Origin: Acidobacteriota bacterium
Lineage (GTDB): Bacteria; Acidobacteriota; Terriglobia; Terriglobales; SCQP01
Direction: 5' to 3'
Length of the DNA stretch: 64,000 bases
Assembly (NCBI GenBank): GCA_021789895.1
Contig: JAJYIU010000002.1
Coordinates: 29,805 to 93,804 of the forward strand
Shown: in pieces, positions 58,222 to 64,000 of the stretch
How the letters are laid out: each line of letters starts with the position of its first letter
How positions within the stretch are numbered: the stretch's first letter is position 1
Position numbers and translations under genes: made by a program
Notes under the pieces: model-generated
Told to the model about the DNA's origin: nothing
What the model saw: only the letters and a program-made list of their open reading frames with translations
Database searches by the model: none

Positions 58222-59400
58222 ATGCCCGTTGCGGATTCACAAATTTCCCCTCGCCGGCCGTCGCTGGCGGTGGTGACGTTGGATTATCCGCCCGTTCGCG
58301 GCGGCATCCAGACTCTGGCGCATGAAATTTACTCCCGCCTCGCCGATCGGCTGGCGTTCCTGCTGGCGCCCGCCCATCCCCGGGCGGCAGCTTGGGACGC
58401 GCAAGACATTGTGCCGGTCGAGCGCACTCGCTGCGGCGTCGAAAGCCGCCTCGCCCGCATCGGCTTCGCCCTGGAAGCCCGCCGCCGGCTGCGCGCCCTC
58501 CCCGCCTCGGTCCCGCTGCATTGCCTGAATCTGTATGCCGCCCGCGCCGCCGGCCTGGACGGGCGGCGGCGCTATTGCCTTTGGGTGCATGGCGAGGAAT
58601 TGCTGCGGCAAAAAAATGAGCGCGCGCTGCGGCGGTGCCTGACCGGAGCGGAATTGATTCTCGCCAACAGCCGTTTCACCGCCGGCGTGGCGCGCCGGCT
58701 GGCGGGCGAGCGCCCGCCGATTGTGGTGGTGCCGCTGGGTGCGCCGCCGGAATGGCTGCGCCGGCCGCCCTCGCCGCAAGCCGTGGAATGGCGGCGGCGG
58801 CTGGCGCCCCCGGATATCCCCCTGGTGCTCACCGTCAGCCGCTTGTCCCGCCGCGATCGCTATAAAGGCGTGGACTTGTCGCTGGAGGCCTGCGCCCGTT
58901 TACGCCGCATGGGCGCCGAATTCCGGCTGGCCGTGGTGGGCGACGGCGATTATGCCGCGGTACTGCAACACCGCGCCCATGCTGCCGGCATCGCCGACTG
59001 GGTGCATTGGCTGGGCAACGTGGAGGAAGCCAGCCTGGTGGACCTGTACGACGCCTGCGACCTGTTTCTGCTCAATAGTCGCGCCGAGCGCGGACCTCGC
59101 GGCCTGGGCGTGGAAGGCTTTGGAATCGTCTTTCTCGAGGCCGCCGCCCGCGGCAAGCCGGCCATCGGCGGACGTTCCGGCGGCATTCCCGACGCCGTCG
59201 AAGACGGCGTTACCGGCATCCTCGTAGATCCAGATGATCCCCGGGCCTTGGCGGAAGCCTTGCGGCAACTGCTCTCCGATCCCGCCGCGCGCGCGCGCCT
59301 GGGGCAAGCGGCCAGAGCCCGAGTCGAGCGGGAATATCATTGGAACCGTTCCGCGCAACTGGTCTGGGAAGCACACCGGCGCTATTTCCCTTCCCTGTAA
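58222..59400 (+). CDS. GT4 glycosyltransferase
   Basis: 392 residues from ATG 58222 (TTG 58213 is an alternative). The N-domain begins 'SLAVVTLDYPPVRGGIQTLA', the 'PPxxGGIxT' acceptor loop. The donor domain has 'VLTVSRLSRRDRYKGVDLSL', 'FRLAVVGDGDYAAVLQHRAH', 'LYDACDLFLLNSRAERGPRG' and the ExxxxxxxE pair in 'GVEGFGIVFLEAAARGKP'. The arginine-rich insertion before that pair matches alpha-mannosyltransferase-like GT4 proteins. It is 30 nt after the preceding transferase and 4 nt before the next. Confidence 0.91.
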   Translation: MPVADSQISPRRPSLAVVTLDYPPVRGGIQTLAHEIYSRLADRLAFLLAPAHPRAAAWDAQDIVPVERTRCGVESRLARIGFALEARRRLRALPASVPLHCLNLYAARAAGLDGRRRYCLWVHGEELLRQKNERALRRCLTGAELILANSRFTAGVARRLAGERPPIVVVPLGAPPEWLRRPPSPQAVEWRRRLAPPDIPLVLTVSRLSRRDRYKGVDLSLEACARLRRMGAEFRLAVVGDGDYAAVLQHRAHAAGIADWVHWLGNVEEASLVDLYDACDLFLLNSRAERGPRGLGVEGFGIVFLEAAARGKPAIGGRSGGIPDAVEDGVTGILVDPDDPRALAEALRQLLSDPAARARLGQAARARVEREYHWNRSAQLVWEAHRRYFPSL

Positions 59401-59404
59401 ATTC

Positions 59405-60607
59405 ATGCCACGGCGCATTCTTTATTTAAATCCATCCGCGCACTTGGGCGGCGCGGAACGCAGCCTGGTCAGCCTGCTGGAAGCCCTCGACCGGAATCAA
59501 TATCAACCGCTCGCGGCCTTGGGCCATCCCGGCTTGCTGCAGAACGAATTGCAGCGGCTGAAGGTTCCCTGCGAAGTCTGGCCGTTTCCGGACGCGGTGC
59601 TGCGCTACAGCCGTTTCCATCGCAATTCGATCCGGGCCCGCGCGCAGGCGGGTTGGCAATTGCCCGGCTTTCTGCTCCGGACCCGCGCGCTTGCCCGCAA
59701 GCTGCGGCCGTTGCATTTGCTCCATGCCAACGGAATCAAAAGCCATCTCCAGGCAGCCTGGTTGAGTGCCACCCTCGCCCCCCGCCCCCTACTGCTCTGG
59801 CACGCCCACGATTTCCCGCCGGCGGGTGAAGCCGGCTGGCTGCTCGCCGCCGCCGCCCGCCGGGCAGATCTCGTGATCGCCAATTCCCAGGCCGTCGCGC
59901 AGGCCTGGCTGGCCCGCATCCCTTCCCTCGCCGGCCGGGTTGAGGTCGTGCACAACGGCATCAATCTGCGCATTTTCGCCGGCGGCAATGGCCCCGCTTT
60001 CCGCGCCCGGCATCGGTTGTGGCCACAGGCCCCGCTGGTGGGCATGGTCGGCATTCTGGCCCCGTGGAAAGGCCAGGAGATTTTCCTGCAGGCCGCCCGT
60101 CGCGTGCTCGATGCGCGCCCCGAGGTCCGCTTCCTCTTGGTCGGAGATGACGTTTATGACACCTCCGGGCACGGCGGCCGGCGGCAGATGCTCGAATCCC
60201 TGGCCGCCGATCTCGGCTTGGGCGAGGCTATCCGCTTTACCGGCTTTCTCGACGCCGAAATGGCCGATGCCTATGCGGCGCTGGACCTGGCGGTGCATGC
60301 CTCGACCCGTCCCGAACCTTTCGGCATGGTGATCATCGAGGCGATGGCGGCGGGGGCGCCGGTCGTGGCCGCCGCCGCGGGCGGAGTGCTGGAAATCATC
60401 CGCCCGGGTGAAAATGGCTGGCTCACGCCGCCGGGCGATGCCGCCGGGCTGGCCCAGGCAATTTTAAAGTTACTGGCAGACGACAACTTGCGCATGCGGC
60501 TGAGCCGCCAGGCGCGGGCGGATGCCAGCCGCAATTTTTCAATGGATGTCTATGCCGCAAAGATGCAGTCCATATACGACAAACTTGTATCCGGCATTCA
60601 GGCGTAA
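59405..60607 (+). CDS. GT4 glycosyltransferase
   Basis: 400 residues from ATG 59405, 4 nt after the previous stop. The start 'RILYLNPSAHLGGAERSLVS' has the GGAE acceptor loop of GT4. The donor domain has 'LVGMVGILAPWKGQEIFLQA', 'VRFLLVGDDVYDTSGHGGRR' and the ExxxxxxxE pair in 'RPEPFGMVIIEAMAAGAP'. It ends the plus-strand transferase run; an AT-rich gap (60608-60780) follows, before the first small PExP-CTERM protein. Confidence 0.91.
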   Translation: MPRRILYLNPSAHLGGAERSLVSLLEALDRNQYQPLAALGHPGLLQNELQRLKVPCEVWPFPDAVLRYSRFHRNSIRARAQAGWQLPGFLLRTRALARKLRPLHLLHANGIKSHLQAAWLSATLAPRPLLLWHAHDFPPAGEAGWLLAAAARRADLVIANSQAVAQAWLARIPSLAGRVEVVHNGINLRIFAGGNGPAFRARHRLWPQAPLVGMVGILAPWKGQEIFLQAARRVLDARPEVRFLLVGDDVYDTSGHGGRRQMLESLAADLGLGEAIRFTGFLDAEMADAYAALDLAVHASTRPEPFGMVIIEAMAAGAPVVAAAAGGVLEIIRPGENGWLTPPGDAAGLAQAILKLLADDNLRMRLSRQARADASRNFSMDVYAAKMQSIYDKLVSGIQA

Positions 60608-60780
60608 CTATATGCCGCCAGGCAACCTGCCATGCGCCAGTTGCCGCCTGTTGCCTCTTGCCCGGAACGCCGGTGCTGGTTAAATTAATATTAGTTTTTT
60701 TTAAAAAGATTTAAATTTCTGTACTTTTTTGACAGAATATTATCCGGTTCGCTTTTCCTGCTTACCGCAGCGAGTGCCGT

Positions 60781-61134
60781 ATGCAACTGATTTTGAGCAT
60801 GCTCTTGTTCACTGGAGCCGCCGGCCTTACGCCGGCGCCGTTAGCACGGAGTCTGGCAGCCCTGCCGGCGGCATGGCTGCAGGTGCAACGGCCCGTCCAA
60901 CCCCCTCCTGGCTTTCATTTTCCTCTGTCACATCGCGGGAGCGGCAGCATCGGCAACAATGCTCAAACCTCCAACGGCGCAAGCAACTGGAAATTGAAGA
61001 AGCATGCCGCCACCCAAAGCTGTAATAATGGCCAACCGCATTCGCAAACTCCGGAAAATCCGACCTGGGTACTGGGCTTGCTTGGACTGGCTGCCGCCGG
61101 TTTGGCCTACCACCTCAAATTAAAGCGTAATTAA
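60781..61134 (+). CDS. Small protein with PExP-type C-terminal sorting signal (paralogue 1)
   Basis: 117 residues. An N-terminal membrane/signal segment ('MQLILSMLLFTGAAGL', continuing with Ala/Pro) and a Pro/Ser/Asn/Gly-rich polar linker precede a tripartite C-terminal signal: 'PENPTW', a hydrophobic helix 'VLGLLGLAAAGLAY' and a basic end 'HLKLKRN'. PEP-CTERM signals have the same three parts (PEP-like motif, helix, basic end) and are cut by exosortases. This PENPT form resembles what I recall as the PExPT/TM-motif-TM families tied to exosortase J in Acidobacteriota (not verified). It has a paralogue 250 nt downstream. The linker is not conserved. A TTGACA lies at 60729-60734 in the AT-rich upstream gap. 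Confidence 0.75.
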   Translation: MQLILSMLLFTGAAGLTPAPLARSLAALPAAWLQVQRPVQPPPGFHFPLSHRGSGSIGNNAQTSNGASNWKLKKHAATQSCNNGQPHSQTPENPTWVLGLLGLAAAGLAYHLKLKRN

Positions 61135-61342
61135 GAACGGCTGGATCTAAAGTCAACCAACCCAAGCTCGCCTCCGTAGCATAGCCGTAGAAATCGAGCC
61201 TTCACCGCGTCCGGCCAATCACGGGCTTTACTCAAGCCGTCAGCCAGCAGGAGCCCCGTGAAAAAATATGCGGCGCAATCAGCCCTATCTCTTTGATTAA
61301 CCATGATTTCATGTTGGTCTAATTGATAAATATTAGGCAGAC

Positions 61343-61371
61343 TTGATCTAAATCAGTTTTTTGAATATACT
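61343..61371 (+). promoter_or_regulatory. Sigma-70-type promoter TTGATC-17-TATACT
   Basis: TTGATC (61343-61348), 17-nt AT-rich spacer, TATACT (61366-61371), 17 nt before the start of small paralogue 2. Both hexamers are 5/6 matches, the best promoter in the window. The two small genes therefore probably have separate transcripts. Confidence 0.6.
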
Positions 61372-61388
61372 TTGGCGCAGGGCTGTCT

Positions 61389-61751
61389 ATGCATCTCGTC
61401 TTGAGCCTGCTCTTGATTACCGGAGCTGCCGTGTTGCCGGCCGCGCCAGGACCGCAAAATCTGGCGATGCTGCCAGGTGCGGTATGGCTGCAGGCACAAA
61501 TTCCAAATAAAACCCATCCCTACTTTCACTTTCCGCAGCAGCAGAATGGCTTCGGCCATTCTCCGTTCGCCCGTAAAAATTCAGGCTTTAAAAAAAATCT
61601 CGCGGAAGAAAGTCATCATTGCAAAGATAACGAAGATTGCGGTTGCAGTGATGACAACGAACCTTCGCCGGAAAACCCGACCTGGGTGCTGGGGTTATTG
61701 GGCCTGGCAGCCGCCGGCTTGGCCTACTCTCTCAAGTTGAAACGCAATTAG
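61389..61751 (+). CDS. Small protein with PExP-type C-terminal sorting signal (paralogue 2)
   Basis: 120 residues. The signal segment 'MHLVLSLLLITGAAVLPAAP' and the C-terminal 'PENPTWVLGLLGLAAAGLAY' plus 'SLKLKRN' are near-identical to paralogue 1. The middle differs: it is charged and has cysteines in 'HHCKDNEDCGCSDDNE'. Conserved ends around a variable centre mark a family sorted by one machinery, with the middle as cargo. The Cys/His/Asp cluster could bind metal. The gene has its own sigma-70 promoter. It lies next to the Wza-like export gene, on the opposite strand. The role is unknown; in related systems such proteins are thought to be attached to the exopolysaccharide or membrane. Confidence 0.75.
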   Translation: MHLVLSLLLITGAAVLPAAPGPQNLAMLPGAVWLQAQIPNKTHPYFHFPQQQNGFGHSPFARKNSGFKKNLAEESHHCKDNEDCGCSDDNEPSPENPTWVLGLLGLAAAGLAYSLKLKRN

Positions 61752-61806
61752 ACGTCGCCGGCTCCCACGTCCGCGCCGCCCGGCGCCGCGGCATGGCCGG
61801 GGAGAG

Positions 61807-62475
61807 CTAATGGGACTGGCTGGTAGTTCCGGAGCCGCTCGTTCCGCCGGTAGTTGACGTGGAGGGTTGGGGAAAGCTGATGGAGTTCGGCGCCACATAC
61901 TGTATTTGATTGCCGGCAATTTGCACACTTTGACCGCTATGCAGGCTGGCCTGTGAGGACGACGAGCTATTGTTGTCGGTCTGTTGACTGCTTCCCAGGC
62001 TTTTCACCGTAGAGTTGCCGGCAACCTGCTGCACATTGGAGTTCTGGCATCCATTGGCGACGACGGTTACGATCGTCTGGTTGTTTTGCGGCATCACCAC
62101 CGAAGTGCAGGTTTGTACCGGGACTGTCCCCTGGGCCTGAACTGCGCCTTGCGTCAGGTTCACTTGCGGGCCGCTCGAGTTATTCACTACGGTGGTGGCG
62201 GTCTGCTGCCCTAATTGCACCACGCCGCCGTTCTGGCCGGTGCTGACCAGGGTTGCCGTGCCGCCGCTGGCCGTGGTGACATGTTCACCGGGCAGCACCG
62301 CCGTGCCGGGCAGCAGCGGAACGCCATTCATGGTGGCGCCCTGAGTATTGGAGCCGGCGATAAAGCCGCCTTGTCCGCTGTTGCTCGAATTCGCGCCGGT
62401 GGCCGCAGGTTGCTGCGCGTTTAAAGCTATGCCCAGGAGCAAAGGCAGGAACCCCAGCCAGAAAATGCGTCTCAT
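61807..62475 (-). CDS. FecR-like secreted protein
   Basis: 222 residues from ATG 62475. Signal peptide 'FWLGFLPLLLGIALNAQQ'. The body has the FecR-type strand pattern 'GTAVLPGEHVTTASGGTATL' and 'GQNGGVVQLGQQTATTVVNN', with 'VNLTQGAVQAQG' (residues ~50-115). A Ser/Asn/Gln/Gly/Thr-rich C-terminal half without defined fold follows. FecR-domain proteins bind ligands or transduce signals in the periplasm. Here it follows the export gene by ~105 nt, on the same strand, suggesting a role in the exopolysaccharide locus. The low-complexity tail could be surface-exposed. Classification rests on pattern only. Confidence 0.6.
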   Translation of the reverse strand: MRRIFWLGFLPLLLGIALNAQQPAATGANSSNSGQGGFIAGSNTQGATMNGVPLLPGTAVLPGEHVTTASGGTATLVSTGQNGGVVQLGQQTATTVVNNSSGPQVNLTQGAVQAQGTVPVQTCTSVVMPQNNQTIVTVVANGCQNSNVQQVAGNSTVKSLGSSQQTDNNSSSSSQASLHSGQSVQIAGNQIQYVAPNSISFPQPSTSTTGGTSGSGTTSQSH

Positions 62476-62582
62476 TTGAAGCCTTTCATCAGCTACCCGG
62501 CAGCTTATCATACCTGCCCCGGCAGCACGAAAACTGCGGACTTTACGGCCAGCGCGCTGAAAATGCATCTCCGGCTCGAGTT

Positions 62583-63557
62583 TCAATAGATTTTGTGCTG
62601 CGCGAACAAAATTCCCAGCGAGGAAGATTCCGCGCCGGTAAGGATGGTGACTGCGGTGGCCAGCGCGCTATAACCCACCGCCTTAAACGTATTGTTCGGG
62701 ACATAGAGAATGTCGTTTGGCATCATGGTCATGTCGTGCGCTTTATGCTCGATGATTCGGGATAAATTCAGCTTCGTGAACTGCAATTTGCCGGTTTTGG
62801 GAGCGCGGATCAGCCAGGCGCGATTCGGGCTGGCGGTGTTTTTCCAGCCATGCATCATGGCGATGGCGCGCAACACCGTCATGCGATTTCTAAAACCATA
62901 CGGAAATGCGCCCGGGGTATTGACCGCGCCGATGACGTAAATCTGGCTGCCGTAGGTCACCCTGACTTCATCGCCGCCGCGCAGGAGCGGATTGTCGGCC
63001 GGGTTGGTGGAAAACAGCACTTTTTCGGTGAACAGCCGCTCGTTTCGCGGCTGGCCTCCCGGGTTGGCAAACGTCAGCAAAATGTAACGCCCGGCATCGT
63101 TGGATAAACCACTGGCCTGCGTGAGGCATTGCCGCAAAGTTTCTGGCATGACCGCCTGCAGCGTAATCGGCTGCCTCACCGCCCCCAAAATCACGATCGG
63201 CCGGGATTTCACCGTAATGACCTGAACGGTGACCTTGGGCTGAATTTCCAAATGATGCCGCTCGAGCGATTGCTGGATCAGTTGTATGATCTGGGCCACG
63301 GACTTGCCGCCGGCTTGGATGGGCTCGGGATCGTAAGGCAGATATAATTCGCCATGCAAGCCCACTTGCACCGGCCCCGATAATTCCTTCGAGTCGAAGA
63401 CCTGGACGTTCAGGGTATCGCCCGGGCCGACCACGTAGCCTCCGCCGATCGCGCCGGCATTGCTCGGGCCGATCGGAGCCTGCGCGGCTAACGGAAGGCA
63501 GCAGAGGCCGATCCAAGCCGCCAACAGGGTGGGACGCAGGTATTTCCAGATTTTCAT
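62583..63557 (-). CDS. Polysaccharide export protein (Wza-like, SLBB)
   Basis: 324 residues, signal peptide 'LLAAWIGLCCLPLAAQA'. The Poly_export domain starts 'GGYVVGPGDTLNVQVFDSKE' and contains 'QVGLHGELYLPYDPEPIQAG' and 'ITVKSRPIVILGAVRQPITL'. SLBB-type strand pairs follow: 'IYVIGAVNTPGAFPYGFRNR' and 'MTMMPNDILYVPNN'. A C-terminal hydrophobic helix 'ALATAVTILTGAESSSLGIL' resembles the pore helix of Wza. It forms the outer-membrane channel for the polymer. Its ATG overlaps the stop of the upstream gene by 4 nt, so they are coupled. No lipobox is visible, so it may not be lipidated. Confidence 0.9.
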   Translation of the reverse strand: MKIWKYLRPTLLAAWIGLCCLPLAAQAPIGPSNAGAIGGGYVVGPGDTLNVQVFDSKELSGPVQVGLHGELYLPYDPEPIQAGGKSVAQIIQLIQQSLERHHLEIQPKVTVQVITVKSRPIVILGAVRQPITLQAVMPETLRQCLTQASGLSNDAGRYILLTFANPGGQPRNERLFTEKVLFSTNPADNPLLRGGDEVRVTYGSQIYVIGAVNTPGAFPYGFRNRMTVLRAIAMMHGWKNTASPNRAWLIRAPKTGKLQFTKLNLSRIIEHKAHDMTMMPNDILYVPNNTFKAVGYSALATAVTILTGAESSSLGILFAQHKIY

Positions 63558-64000
63558 TGCCTATGCTCCCTTGCGAGACATGCGGCCAATGTGGCCGGGC
63601 TCCAGTATTGTAGAAAGCTCGCCATTTGACGCTGGTACCAGGCCGTGGGCGGGCTCCCGGGCGCGAGCACGGAGACATGCACCGCCACCGTGGTGCGCTG
63701 CGGCGCCCACCAGCGCGTCATCCAGGTGCGCAGCGGCGATGCCAGGCAGCCTTGCCGCTGGCAGCGCATCGTGGCTTCGGCCCAGCGCTCCCCGTTCACG
63801 CCTTCCAGCAATGAGGTTTCGAACTCGGCGCTTCCCGGCTGGATAGGATACGTTCGCATCGCCCGCGTGAGTATGATATCGCCCTGCAAGCGATAACTCT
63901 GCATCCAGGGATGCCAGGCGCGCGGCCCCAGCCCGAAGGTCAGGTAGATGGTAGCCGCCGGCGCCCGCCGGCCCATCCCGCCGGCCACGGCATATTGCGC
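63554..64000 (-). CDS. 3' part of a gene coupled to the export protein; possible EpsI/exosortase-linked protein
   Basis: The frame runs open to the window edge (codons A-Q-Y-A-V-A-G-G at 64000-63977), so only the last 148 residues are seen. The visible part reads 'ATIYLTFGLGPRAWHPWMQS', 'YRLQGDIILTRAMRTYPI', then charged and Trp-rich segments ('RTWMTRWWAPQRTTVAVHVS') and a Cys-containing C-terminus. The mix of Tyr/Trp and an extracytoplasmic-looking domain reminds me of the EpsI/DUF3485 domain that accompanies or is fused to exosortases. I cannot confirm that from 148 residues. Its TGA overlaps the export-protein ATG (ATGA). Confidence 0.45.
   Translation of the reverse strand, partial: AQYAVAGGMGRRAPAATIYLTFGLGPRAWHPWMQSYRLQGDIILTRAMRTYPIQPGSAEFETSLLEGVNGERWAEATMRCQRQGCLASPLRTWMTRWWAPQRTTVAVHVSVLAPGSPPTAWYQRQMASFLQYWSPATLAACLAREHRQ

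Overview
The window is a GC-rich stretch of bacterial chromosome with densely packed genes on both strands. The gene content points to the phylum Acidobacteriota, probably subdivision 1 (Terriglobia). The evidence is an Oar-like TonB receptor with a carboxypeptidase-regulatory domain, the N-terminus of a duplicated-orphan MacB-type permease, a YXWGXW-repeat secreted protein, an M61 peptidase with a PDZ domain, and two small proteins ending in a PExP-type exosortase-like sorting signal. This assignment is inferred from remembered family distributions, with no 16S or database search behind it.

Positions 1-29.8 kb are a mosaic of housekeeping and envelope genes. They include a sugar isomerase, anmK, mutS, tsaB-rimI, an amidohydrolase, MFS transporters, an outer-membrane barrel, a cNMP-binding/DUF1003 protein, a TonB receptor, an M61 peptidase, yacG, rimO, a PrsW-like protease, a lone cytochrome oxidase subunit III and two beta-propeller-type secreted proteins. 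Positions 29.8-42.5 kb carry uvrB, proS, a class A penicillin-binding protein, a TetR regulator divergent from a Tat-exported class V aminotransferase, the YXWGXW protein and a sensor kinase.

Positions 42.7-46 kb look like a decayed island: a glycosyltransferase, a broken XRE antitoxin, an FkbM methyltransferase and a shattered tyrosine recombinase directly beside tRNA-Ile2(CAU). After cysH (behind an attenuator-like terminator), an SDR gene and a lipoprotein gene, positions 48.9-64 kb form an exopolysaccharide locus. It has six GT4 glycosyltransferases, one GT2, an O-antigen-ligase/polymerase-like membrane protein, an O-acyltransferase, a methyltransferase, two PExP-CTERM-type small proteins, a FecR-like protein, a Wza-like export protein and a truncated gene at the edge that may belong to the exosortase/EpsI system. 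The likely logic is polymer assembly by the transferases, decoration by acyl and methyl groups, export through Wza, and exosortase-type anchoring of the small proteins. The initiating sugar transferase, flippase, Wzc and the exosortase itself are not in view.

Two sequence-level patterns stand out. The first is a family of short intergenic repeats with three arms (arm, inverted arm, arm). Their stems differ in sequence between copies but keep pairing and spacing (4.5 kb, 10.8-11.3 kb, 27.1 kb, 45.9 kb). The second is a recurrent -10-like hexamer ending 6-7 nt before the start codon of at least eleven genes, which suggests widespread leaderless transcription.
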